Assembly: GCA_937916195.1 (NCBI GenBank)
Contig: CALFTO010000137.1
Span: forward strand, 1 to 21,424
Source of the DNA: an uncultured Clostridia bacterium
Lineage (GTDB): Bacteria; Bacillota; Clostridia; Oscillospirales; Acutalibacteraceae
Direction of reading: 5' to 3'
DNA: 21,424 nt
A program made the translations under genes and the position numbers. The notes under the pieces are model-generated. The model searched no databases, was not told the DNA's origin, and was given only the letters and a program-made list of their open reading frames with translations. Below, piece after piece: positions 7,511 through 14,143 of this stretch (positions are counted from its first letter, which is position 1; each line of letters opens with the position of its first letter).

Positions 7511-7880
7511 ATTCAAGTAAACCCTCCACCGATTTCGGAGCAGAAATGTTATCATAAATCCAAACATATTTAAGTGATGCTATAAGCTTTTGCTTGGCGC
7601 TGTTAAGATAACGATAAAAGGTAGACCGCGGAATTCGATATTTTTCTTGAATTTCTGCAGCAGAAACACCGTCACTTAAATGCTCTTTTACGATTTTCCG
7701 TTCAAAATCGGTCAGTTCATTTGCGAGCACCTGCCTTACGATATCAACAATTTTCTGTTGTCTGCTATATAAAATAAAGCTCACGCCCTTTTCAATACTT
7801 TCTTTATCTGCAACTTCAAGATTTTCTGTGAGATAAAAATACTCATCAACAGATAAGGCTTTGATTTTTTCGTCATACAT
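7488..7880 (-). CDS. Sigma-70 region 4-like helix-turn-helix regulator
   Basis: A 130-aa protein and first gene of the cassette. Residues about 54-104 (LTDFERKIVKEHLSDGVS, AAEIQEKYRIPRSTFYRYL, NSAKQKLIASL) have the order of a sigma-70 region 4 helix-turn-helix with recognition helix near 84-91. The N-terminal 50 residues are helical but show no recognisable sigma region 2. Proteins of this size act as late-gene activators in phages of Firmicutes. UviA/TcdR-type sigma factors, which also accompany holin-like genes, are larger. AAGGAGG lies about 10 bases before the ATG. It may auto-activate the operon or control genes elsewhere; no target site could be identified here. Confidence 0.7.
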   Translation of the reverse strand: MYDEKIKALSVDEYFYLTENLEVADKESIEKGVSFILYSRQQKIVDIVRQVLANELTDFERKIVKEHLSDGVSAAEIQEKYRIPRSTFYRYLNSAKQKLIASLKYVWIYDNISAPKSVEGLLEYVRKTEN

Positions 7881-7914
7881 AAACTAAACTCCTCCTTTTA
7901 CTCGGCTTTTTTGC

Positions 7915-7948
7915 GAAAAATAAAAACGCAAAGTATTAAAACTTGCGT
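7915..7948 (-). terminator. Leader terminator-like hairpin with alternative pairing (putative attenuator)
   Basis: In the cassette's 5' leader, minus strand, ACGCAAGT pairs with ACTTTGCGT (7948-7926; 8 bp, one bulged T, loop TTTAAT) and is followed by TTTTTATTTTT (7925-7915). The 3' arm can instead pair with CGCAAA at 7914-7909 (TTTGCG:CGCAAA), which would destroy the hairpin. The stem is modest, so attenuation is an inference. Confidence 0.4.
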
Positions 7949-7958
7949 CTTTATTTAC

Positions 7959-8014
7959 CGAACATTTGTTCTGTTCGCAATTACTATTGTAGCAACATAT
8001 TTTAAGGTTGTCAA
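7959..8014 (-). promoter_or_regulatory. SOS-type promoter of the lysis cassette: sigma-A hexamers plus LexA box
   Basis: Minus strand TTGACA (8014-8009), a 17-base spacer, TACAAT (7991-7986), start expected near 7979. Downstream, GAACAAATGTTCG (7971-7959) matches the Gram-positive LexA (DinR/Cheo) box CGAACRNRYGTTYC at 12 of 14 positions, including the full GAAC-N4-GTTC core. A further CGAAC half-site lies at 7977-7973. The box sits at about +8 to +20, where a bound repressor would block transcription. This predicts DNA-damage induction of all six downstream genes. Confidence 0.75.
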
Positions 8015-8069
8015 GAAAAAATTAAAGTTATCTATATATACTAAAGAAAAAATAATTACAATCAACAGT

Positions 8070-8106
8070 TACAAACAAAAAAACGGAAGCCCTTTCGGAC
8101 TTCCGT
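8070..8106 (-). terminator. Intrinsic terminator of the IPxTG surface-protein gene
   Basis: ACGGAAG (8083-8089) pairs with CTTCCGT (8100-8106), with CC/GG pairing inside after one mismatch and a TTTC loop. On the minus strand it is followed by TTTTTTT then GTTTG. It lies about 30 bases after the stop at 8138. Confidence 0.9.
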
Positions 8107-8137
8107 CAAAATATCAATTATGAAATTATGTAAAAAA

Positions 8138-9115
8138 TTATTCAGCGTCTTCGCTCTTTTTTCTTGTCATAACAAGTGCTGCACCTGCTGCAAGAGCTAC
8201 TGCTGCAACTGCAAATACTGTTGTGTCGCCTGTGTCAGGAATTGTTGAGCCGTTGTCGCCGCCATTGTCAAATGGGTCTTCTTCATCCCAAAGATTGCCA
8301 TCCTCGTCACCGGGGTCTGAAGGGTCAGTTGTTCCTGGGTTATCGTTACCGCCACCGAAGATTAATTCGCCGATTGTACCGAGAATGCCAAGAACTGTAT
8401 CAAGCAATCCGCCGATTTCAAAACCGCCACCTGCGTTGCCGCCTTCGTCTTCTTCAGGAAGCTTACCGTCGTCAATGTTACCGTCTGGCTTACCAACATA
8501 ACCGTCAGAGTTAAGGTCTGTTGAAAGAAGATCTTCAACGCCCCAAACAATCTGGTTAACAACATCGCCACCAACTGCCTTTGCAGCCTCTGGGAATGCT
8601 GATGTAAATGTATCCATATCGATTTGACCGTTTGTTACATTACCTGCAATTTCAGGCACAACAGTAATAACTGCTGTGGGGTTTGTTGCAGCTTCACCAA
8701 GAAGGATTGTGTAATATGTTGTCCAAGCTTCAACATCTGTGGGGTCTTCAGGAATATAAACAACACCGTCTGCAGGGTCACCAAGGTAACCGTCGCCGTC
8801 GATATCCTCATAAAGAGCGTTCTCAAGGTCCATATCATAATTTTCTGCAAGAGCAACATTCAAACCTGCTACTGCACCTTCAATATCAACGCCTGCTTCA
8901 CGAACTGCAACAATAGCAGCAACTAAAGCATCTTCATTAGGCTTAACAGTTGTGATAGCTGCGATTTTAGCATCATCATCCATCAAATTACTGCTGAGCA
9001 CTTCCTCATAATATGCCTGGCTTACTGCACCTGAAAGGTCATCAGTTGCAAAAGCACAAACACTCATGCTGAGAATCATTGCAAGAGAAAGAACAACTGC
9101 AAGAATCTTTTTCAT
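8138..9115 (-). CDS. Secreted IPxTG wall-anchored protein with two EF-hand-like calcium loops
   Basis: A 325-aa acidic surface protein of unknown function. Residues 1-23 are a signal peptide (MKKILAVVLSLAMILSMS, likely cleaved after AFA). The mature part is rich in D, E, G and A. Two loops resemble calcium-binding EF-hand/dockerin loops: DIDGDGYLGDPAD (104-116) and DLNSDGYVGKPD (200-211). They are about 95 residues apart, whereas dockerin pairs are much closer. A hydrophobic GLLDTVLGILGTIGELIF (237-254) is followed by a Gly/Asp/Pro-rich linker. The C-terminus is a sortase signal: IPDTG (292-296), a hydrophobic stretch, then RKK. IPDTG is an LPxTG variant with Ile first. I chose ATG 9115 because AAAGGA lies 10 bases before it; ATG 9124 would have almost no spacing. 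It is monocistronic. Confidence 0.85.
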   Translation of the reverse strand: MKKILAVVLSLAMILSMSVCAFATDDLSGAVSQAYYEEVLSSNLMDDDAKIAAITTVKPNEDALVAAIVAVREAGVDIEGAVAGLNVALAENYDMDLENALYEDIDGDGYLGDPADGVVYIPEDPTDVEAWTTYYTILLGEAATNPTAVITVVPEIAGNVTNGQIDMDTFTSAFPEAAKAVGGDVVNQIVWGVEDLLSTDLNSDGYVGKPDGNIDDGKLPEEDEGGNAGGGFEIGGLLDTVLGILGTIGELIFGGGNDNPGTTDPSDPGDEDGNLWDEEDPFDNGGDNGSTIPDTGDTTVFAVAAVALAAGAALVMTRKKSEDAE

Positions 9116-9125
9116 AATAATCATT

Positions 9126-9131
9126 TCCTTT
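9126..9131 (-). promoter_or_regulatory. Ribosome binding site deciding the surface-protein start
   Basis: AAAGGA on the minus strand lies 10 bases from ATG 9115 but only 1 base from ATG 9124, so the inner ATG is preferred. Confidence 0.6.
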
Positions 9132-9175
9132 CGTTCAAGTAGAAAAATTAGAATATTCCACTTCTATTCTCGCTC

Positions 9176-9204
9176 ATTATACAACAACAGCCAAAAAAAG
9201 TCAA
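9176..9204 (-). promoter_or_regulatory. Promoter of the IPxTG surface-protein gene
   Basis: Minus strand TTGACT (9204-9199), 17-base spacer, TATAAT (9181-9176), start expected near 9169, leader about 54 bases. It is divergent from the small gene starting at 9261, for which I see no equally clear promoter. Confidence 0.8.
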
Positions 9205-9260
9205 CTGCGTTTGGAAATTTTTTTATTTTTATTGCAAATAATATACACGGAGGTGAATTT

Positions 9261-9449
9261 ATGTTTTTTAAAAAGAAGAATTCTGAAGAAAAAGCCGCAC
9301 GCACAAGACGAAAATTACGCAAAATGAATGAAGAAATCAGTGAAATCTGGAATAGCGATGAAAATGCAAAGCAATTTGATGCAAACGGTTGGTATACGGG
9401 CAACCCAAAAGGATTTGAAATACCCGAGCAGGACCCTGATGACCTTTAA
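9261..9449 (+). CDS. Small hypothetical protein with C-terminal YTG-P-QDPDDL signature
   Basis: A 62-aa soluble protein. The N-terminal half is basic (FFKKKNSEEKAARTRRKLRK). The C-terminal half is acidic and ends GWYTGNPKGFEIPEQDPDDL. I recall similar tails (YTGxP ... PxQDxDDL) on short hypothetical proteins of gut Clostridia, with no known function. GGAGGTGAATTT precedes ATG 9261, which is why I chose this start over the longer open frame. There is no signal peptide or membrane segment. It lies between the divergent surface-protein gene and the rimP promoter and is probably transcribed alone. Confidence 0.65.
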   Translation: MFFKKKNSEEKAARTRRKLRKMNEEISEIWNSDENAKQFDANGWYTGNPKGFEIPEQDPDDL

Positions 9450-9488
9450 AATGCAAAATTCGCAATTCGGAATGCGAAATTAAAAATT
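9450..9488. repeat. ATTCGC/ATGCGAA intergenic repeat with weak hairpin
   Basis: Directly after the small gene, the sequence AATGCAAAATTCGC ... AATGCGAAATT contains TTCGCA (9459-9464) pairing with TGCGAA across a 7-base loop. No T-run follows, so it is a poor terminator. It resembles the AATGCAAAAT-type sequence near 86-121 and may belong to the same dispersed repeat family. Confidence 0.35.
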
Positions 9489-9524
9489 CTTTAATTATTA
9501 TTGTATATAAAATTAAAAAAATGC

Positions 9525-9553
9525 TTGATTTTATATTAATTGTATGCTATTAT
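9525..9553 (+). promoter_or_regulatory. Promoter of the rimP-nusA-infB-ribF operon
   Basis: TTGATT (9525-9530), 17-base spacer, TATTAT (9548-9553), start expected near 9560. This is the only good promoter I see before rimP, giving a leader of about 88 bases with a stable hairpin. Confidence 0.65.
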
Positions 9554-9581
9554 TCTTTATGGTAAGAATATTCGTTTTGTC

Positions 9582-9607
9582 AAGAGAGTGGGGCGACCCG
9601 CTCTCTT
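9582..9607 (+). promoter_or_regulatory. rimP leader hairpin with GCGA (GNRA) tetraloop
   Basis: AAGAGAG (9582-9588) pairs with CTCTCTT (9601-9607), a U-G pair follows, then GGG pairs with CCC around a GCGA tetraloop: 11 bp in all. It sits in the untranslated leader, 40 bases before the rimP start. It is followed by AAACTTATACGG rather than a T-run, so it is not a classic terminator. GNRA loops often make tertiary or protein contacts. It may control operon expression, for example by NusA feedback, but this is inference. Confidence 0.6.
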
Positions 9608-9647
9608 AAACTTATACGGACAATTAAATATTTTACAGGAGGTTTTT

Positions 9648-10127
9648 ATGAAGAAAAACACCGCCGCAGTTGTGTGGGATATTGCAAAGCCCATTGCAGA
9701 CGAATTAGGTCTTATTCTTTGGGACGTTAAATTCTTAAAAGAGGGCACTCGCTGGTATCTTCGCATTACTATTGACAAGGAAGATGGCGTCGGCATTGAC
9801 GATTGCGTAGCAATGCACCACGCTATTGACAAGCCCTTAGACGAAGCAGACCCCATTGAGCAGGCATATAATTTGCAGGTTCAGTCCCCCGGTATTGAAA
9901 GAGAATTATGCCGTGATTTTCATTTTGAGGCATATCTCGGTGAGAAAATTCAAATCAGACTTATTAAAGCATTCGAGGGTCAGCGTGAATACAAGGGTAT
10001 TCTCACAGACTACGACAAAGAAGGCGTAACTATCGCTCTGAACGACGAAACAGAGCTTAATGTTAAATATAAAGAAGCGTCTTGGATAAAGGCAGACGAT
10101 TTTGGAGGTTTTACAGAAAATGAATAA
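9648..10127 (+). CDS. rimP: Ribosome maturation factor RimP
   Basis: A 159-aa cytoplasmic protein that helps assemble the 30S ribosomal subunit. Landmarks: an N-terminal alpha/beta domain with LGLILWDVKFLKEGTRWYLR, the IDKEDGVGIDDC segment, the highly typical VQSPGIERELCRDFHF near residues 88-103, and a C-terminal SH3-like domain (YKGILTDYDKEGVTIAL). I chose ATG 9648 because AGGAGG lies 7 bases before it; the open frame continues upstream through the leader hairpin and is not coding there. It is the first gene of the operon and overlaps nusA by 8 bases. Confidence 0.97.
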   Translation: MKKNTAAVVWDIAKPIADELGLILWDVKFLKEGTRWYLRITIDKEDGVGIDDCVAMHHAIDKPLDEADPIEQAYNLQVQSPGIERELCRDFHFEAYLGEKIQIRLIKAFEGQREYKGILTDYDKEGVTIALNDETELNVKYKEASWIKADDFGGFTENE

Positions 10128-11169
10128 AGAATTTTTTGAAGCGGTTGCGCTGATGGAAAAAGAAAAAGGTATTCAGGCCGAATATCTTTATGACAAAATC
10201 AGCGAAGCAATTATTAAGGCAGTAAGAAAAGACTATAATAACAAAGATGTTGTTGCTTGCGAAATTAACGCAGAAACACAGACTATGCGTGTTTATCTTC
10301 ACCTTAACATTGTTGATGAGATTACAGACTGGGATGAAGACATTCTTCTCATCGATGCACAGGAGTACCGCCCCGACGCAAAGGTTGGCGAAACTCTTGA
10401 AATTGACCTTGACACAATGAAGTTCGGCAGAATTGCAGCACAGACAGCAAAGCACGTTATCCGTCAGGGCATCAAAGATGCAGAGCGCGGTCAGGTAATC
10501 CGTGACTTCCAGTCAAAGACACAGGATTTGGTTACTGCAAAGGTAAGCAGAATTGACCCCATCAACGGCAACGTTACTCTTGAAATCGGCAAGGGCACAG
10601 CAGTTCTTCCCAAGGGCGAGCAGGTTCCCGGCGAAACATTTACAGAGGGCGAGCTTACAAAGGTTTACATCAGCGATGTTAAAGAAACTGAAAAAGGCCC
10701 TCGCATTATGATTTCAAGAACTCATTCAGGTCTTGTAAAGAGACTTTTCGAACAGGAAGTTCCCGAAATTTATGACGGTATTGTTTCAATTCATTCAGTA
10801 TCCCGTGAGGCAGGTATCCGTACAAAGATGGCTGTAAGCTCAAAGGATGCAGATGTTGACCCAATCGGTGCTTGTATCGGTCAGCGCGGTGCTCGTGTCA
10901 ACAACATTGTTGAAACTCTCGGCGGCGAAAAGATTGACATTGTAAAATACAGTGAAGACCCCGCAGAGTTCATTGCTGCTTCACTCGCTCCCGCAAATGT
11001 ATTGGAAGTTGAGATTATTGATGCAGACGCAAAATCATGTCAGGTTACAGTTCCCGACCATCAGCTTTCTCTTGCAATCGGCAACAAGGGCTTAAACGCA
11101 AAGCTTGCCGCAAAGCTTACAGGCTGGAAAATCGACATCAAGCCCGAAAGTGGCTTCTATGAGGGCTAA
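10120..11169 (+). CDS. nusA: Transcription termination/antitermination factor NusA
   Basis: A 349-aa protein that binds RNA polymerase and RNA to modulate pausing, termination and antitermination. Order: N-terminal polymerase-binding domain (about 1-125), S1 domain (about 135-200, starting VTAKVSRIDPINGNVTLEIG), KH1 (about 225-290, IGACIGQRGARVNNIVETLGGEKIDIV) and KH2 (about 295-345, LSLAIGNKGLNAKLAAKLTGWKIDI). There is no C-terminal acidic repeat, as usual for Firmicutes. The ATG lies within the last codons of rimP (8-base overlap) with GGAGG 11 bases upstream, so the two are translationally coupled. Confidence 0.98.
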   Translation: MNKEFFEAVALMEKEKGIQAEYLYDKISEAIIKAVRKDYNNKDVVACEINAETQTMRVYLHLNIVDEITDWDEDILLIDAQEYRPDAKVGETLEIDLDTMKFGRIAAQTAKHVIRQGIKDAERGQVIRDFQSKTQDLVTAKVSRIDPINGNVTLEIGKGTAVLPKGEQVPGETFTEGELTKVYISDVKETEKGPRIMISRTHSGLVKRLFEQEVPEIYDGIVSIHSVSREAGIRTKMAVSSKDADVDPIGACIGQRGARVNNIVETLGGEKIDIVKYSEDPAEFIAASLAPANVLEVEIIDADAKSCQVTVPDHQLSLAIGNKGLNAKLAAKLTGWKIDIKPESGFYEG

Positions 11170-11196
11170 TCACGACTTATACAAATATACTTAATT

Positions 11197-11202
11197 GAGG
11201 TG
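11197..11202 (+). promoter_or_regulatory. Ribosome binding site deciding the TTG start of rnpM
   Basis: GAGGTG 7 bases before TTG 11210. The in-frame codon three triplets upstream of the TTG is TGA, so no earlier start exists. Confidence 0.7.
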
Positions 11203-11209
11203 AAAAGGT

Positions 11210-11473
11210 TTGAAACAGAAAAAAATTCCTATGCGACGCTGTTGCGGTTGCAACGAACAAAAGCCGAAAAAAGAATTAATTCGCGTTGTCCGTAGTGCCG
11301 AGGGAGAAATAAGCCTTGACTTAACGGGTAAGACTTCGGGCAGGGGCGCATATATCTGCAACAACCTTGAGTGTCTCAAAAAAGCCAGAAAATCCAAGAG
11401 AATCGACCGCACCTTTGAAATAACGATTCCCGACGGGATTTACGACAAAATGGAGGAAGAAATCGGTAAATGA
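11210..11473 (+). CDS. rnpM: YlxR-family RNA-binding protein (RnpM, RNase P modulator)
   Basis: An 87-aa basic protein of the YlxR (DUF448) family. Known members bind RNA, and the Bacillus protein has been described as an RNase P regulator. Visible features: the N-terminal PMRRCCGCNEQKPKKELIRV block with its Cys residues, and GRGAYICNNLECLKKARK in the middle, the usual YlxR signature. The start is TTG at 11210, the only start codon placed correctly for the GAGGTG ribosome site; the next Met is residue 8. The stop overlaps the ylxQ ATG (ATGA). Confidence 0.95.
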   Translation: MKQKKIPMRRCCGCNEQKPKKELIRVVRSAEGEISLDLTGKTSGRGAYICNNLECLKKARKSKRIDRTFEITIPDGIYDKMEEEIGK

Positions 11474-11787
11474 TAACAGATAATTTAAAAGGCATTTTAG
11501 GGCTTTGCCGCAGGGCAGGTAAAATGTCAATCGGCCACGACGCCGCAGTTTCTTCCATAAAAAAACGCAAAGCATTTTTAAGTATCACCTGCTGTGACGC
11601 GTCAGAGAGATTAAAAAGAGAAATCGCAGACGAATGTGAATTCGATAACCGCAAAATCCCTTATATTGACGCGAATTTCGATATGAAAGAATTATCACTC
11701 TGCATCGGCACAAAGGCAGGCGTTATTTCAATAGATGACCGCGGATTTGCAAATAAGCTTATTACGATTTTAAGTCAAGAGAACTGA
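11470..11787 (+). CDS. ylxQ: YlxQ, L7Ae/L30e-family RNA-binding protein
   Basis: A 105-aa L7Ae-superfamily protein expected to bind kink-turn RNA. Features: LKGILGLCRRAGKMSIGHDAA at the N-terminus, the usual opening of this family, then CDASERLKREI, and a C-terminal LSLCIGTKAGVISIDDRGFA. It always travels with rnpM between nusA and infB in Firmicutes, as here. Its precise role is not settled. Start and stop are tightly placed: a 4-base ATGA overlap with rnpM and infB 16 bases downstream. Confidence 0.93.
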   Translation: MITDNLKGILGLCRRAGKMSIGHDAAVSSIKKRKAFLSITCCDASERLKREIADECEFDNRKIPYIDANFDMKELSLCIGTKAGVISIDDRGFANKLITILSQEN

Positions 11788-11803
11788 AACGGAGGTTATG
11801 AAT

Positions 11804-14143
11804 ATGGCGAAAAAATATAAAATTCACGAGCTGGCAAAAGACTTTAACATTTCCAGCAAAATCATTATAGAAAAACTTACAGGTAAGTTTGAGGGCGAAA
11901 AGAAATCACAAACTACTCTTGAAGACCGCGAGCTTGATTTCATTTTCGATGTAATCACAAGCGAGAATTCTGTTAAGAGCTTTGATGACTACTTCAATGC
12001 AGCTCCCAAAGAAAAGCCCAAGGCAGAGCCTAAAAAAGAAGCAAAGAAAGAGCAGAAAACTGCTGACAACAAGAAACAGCAGAACGCTCCTGCTCAGCAG
12101 AAAAATGACAATCAGCCTAAAAAGAAAGAAAAAGACCAGAACAAGCCCATGCAGGCTCGTACAAAGGGCGAAATGCGTCACATTGACACAAGAGCAAATT
12201 CTTTCGATGCTGAAAAATACAATGAAAAATACGAAAACATTGCTCCTGCAAACGCACATCAGAGCGATAATATGGTTAAGAAGCAAAAACTTAAGCAGAA
12301 GAGCCAGCAGTATCGCAAACAGGGTATGAGAAGCGGTAAGAAAGAAACTGAAGCAGAAAGACTTAAGAGAATTGCCGCAGAGCGTGCAAAGAAACCACCC
12401 GTAATCACAGTTGGTGACGAAATCACAGTCGGCGAATTGGCATCTCGTCTTAAGATGACAGCCGCTGAAGTTATCAAAAAGCTTTTCGCACTTGGTATGA
12501 TGGCAACTGTTAACGAGGTTATCGACTACGATACCGCTGAAATCGTTGCAACAGAGCTCGGCGCAAAGGTTAACCGCGAAGTTGTTGTTACTATCGAAGA
12601 AAGAATTATCGACGACCACGAGGACGACGAAGCAGACCTTATCACACGTGACCCTGTTGTAGTTGTTATGGGTCACGTTGACCACGGTAAGACTTCACTT
12701 CTTGACGCAATCAAGAATACAAACGTTACTGCAACAGAAGCAGGCGGTATTACACAGCACATCGGTGCTTACAGAGTAAACCTTAACGGTCAATATATCA
12801 CATTCCTTGACACTCCCGGTCACGCAGCTTTCACATCAATGCGTGCTCGCGGTGCTCAGGCTACTGACGTTGCAATTCTTGTTGTTGCCGCTGACGACGG
12901 TATTATGCCACAGACAATCGAGGCTATTAACCACGCTAAAGCAGCTGAAGTTGACATTATTGTTGCTATCAACAAAATGGATAAACCCGGCACAACAGTT
13001 GATAAGATTATGCAGCAGCTCACAGAGCACGGTCTTGTTCCTGAAGAATGGGGCGGTGACATTATCTGTGTTCCCGTTTCTGCAAAGACACATATGAATA
13101 TTGACAAGCTTCTTGAAAACGTTCTTCTCACCGCTGAAATGAGAGAACTCAAGGCTAACCCTAACCGTGCAGCTAAAGGTATTGTTATTGAAGCTCGTCT
13201 TGACAAGGGTAAGGGCCCCGTTGCAACACTTCTTGTTCAGAACGGTACACTCCACTCAGGTGACATTGTTGTTGCAGGTACTGCAGTTGGTAGAGTTCGC
13301 GTTATGCTTGACGATAAGGGTCGCAAGCTTAAAGAAGCTGGTCCTTCAGTTCCAGTTGAGATTATGGGTCTTGACGAAGTTCCGCAGTCAGGTGATGTGT
13401 TCAACGCAGTTTCTGACGAAAAGCTTGCACGTGAGCTTGTTGAACAGAGAAAGCAGGAACAGAAAGAAGAACAGTTCAAGCAGTTCCAGAAGGTTACTCT
13501 TGACAACTTGTTCTCATCAATCAACGCAGGTAAGATTAAAACTCTCAACATTATCGTTAAGGCAGACGTTCAGGGCTCTGTTGAAGCAGTTAAGCAAAAC
13601 CTTGAAAAGCTTTCAAACGAAGAAGTTGCAGTTAAGGTTATTCACGGCGGTGTTGGTGCAGTTAGCGAATCCGATATTATGCTTGCTAACGCATCAAACG
13701 CAATTATCGTAGGCTTCAACGTTCGTCCCGACCCCGTTGCTACTGAAATGGCAGAGCGTGACGGCGTTGATATGAGAATGTACCGCATTATCTATGACTG
13801 TATCGAAGAAATTGAAGATGCTATGAAGGGTATGCTTGCTCCTAAATTCCGCGAGGTTATGCTTGGCCGAATTGAAGTTCGTAACGTATTCAAGCTTTCT
13901 TCAGTCGGTATGGTTGCAGGTAGCTATGTGCAGAATGGTAAGGTTACACGAAATGCACAAATCCGCGTTGTTCGTGACGGTATTGTTATTGCTGAAGACT
14001 CAATCTCATCACTCAAGAGATTTAAGGACGACGTTAAGGAAGTAGCTTCGGGATATGAATGTGGTATCGGTCTTAACAAGTTTAACGACGTTAAGGAAGG
14101 CGATATTTTTGAAGCCTTCATTATGGAGGAATACAGAGACTAA
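11804..14143 (+). CDS. infB: Translation initiation factor IF-2
   Basis: A 779-aa GTPase that recruits fMet-tRNA to the 30S subunit and promotes subunit joining. Order: N-terminal IF2N helix bundle (KYKIHELAKDFNISSK), a long Lys/Gln/Glu-rich linker (about 60-190), a second IF2N-like domain (TVGELASRLKMTAAEVIKKL, about 208-228), the G domain with GHVDHGKT (290-297), DTPGH (336-340) and NKMD (390-393), then beta-barrel and C-terminal tRNA-binding domains. I chose ATG 11804, 8 bases after GGAGG; the ATG at 11798 has only 2 bases of spacing and would add Met-Asn. Its TAA overlaps the rbfA ATG by one base. Confidence 0.98.
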   Translation: MAKKYKIHELAKDFNISSKIIIEKLTGKFEGEKKSQTTLEDRELDFIFDVITSENSVKSFDDYFNAAPKEKPKAEPKKEAKKEQKTADNKKQQNAPAQQKNDNQPKKKEKDQNKPMQARTKGEMRHIDTRANSFDAEKYNEKYENIAPANAHQSDNMVKKQKLKQKSQQYRKQGMRSGKKETEAERLKRIAAERAKKPPVITVGDEITVGELASRLKMTAAEVIKKLFALGMMATVNEVIDYDTAEIVATELGAKVNREVVVTIEERIIDDHEDDEADLITRDPVVVVMGHVDHGKTSLLDAIKNTNVTATEAGGITQHIGAYRVNLNGQYITFLDTPGHAAFTSMRARGAQATDVAILVVAADDGIMPQTIEAINHAKAAEVDIIVAINKMDKPGTTVDKIMQQLTEHGLVPEEWGGDIICVPVSAKTHMNIDKLLENVLLTAEMRELKANPNRAAKGIVIEARLDKGKGPVATLLVQNGTLHSGDIVVAGTAVGRVRVMLDDKGRKLKEAGPSVPVEIMGLDEVPQSGDVFNAVSDEKLARELVEQRKQEQKEEQFKQFQKVTLDNLFSSINAGKIKTLNIIVKADVQGSVEAVKQNLEKLSNEEVAVKVIHGGVGAVSESDIMLANASNAIIVGFNVRPDPVATEMAERDGVDMRMYRIIYDCIEEIEDAMKGMLAPKFREVMLGRIEVRNVFKLSSVGMVAGSYVQNGKVTRNAQIRVVRDGIVIAEDSISSLKRFKDDVKEVASGYECGIGLNKFNDVKEGDIFEAFIMEEYRD

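Noticed and set aside
4612..8106. Full integrated prophage
   Set aside because: No integrase, repressor, terminase, capsid or tail genes, no duplicated attachment site seen, and host-type genes immediately on both sides.
8176..8514. 112-aa and overlapping plus-strand frames inside the IPxTG gene
   Set aside because: Leu/Arg/Gln- or Pro/Ser-rich low-complexity shadows of the Gly/Asp-rich coding strand, with no ribosome site or family.
9593..9630. rimP leader hairpin as an intrinsic terminator
   Set aside because: The stem is followed by AAACTTATACGG rather than a T-run, so simple termination is not supported.
11906..12685. 259-aa open frame on the minus strand inside infB
   Set aside because: It is antisense to the Lys/Glu-rich and G-domain part of IF-2. 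The Phe/Cys/Val-rich composition is a mirror of infB codons, and no ribosome site was found.
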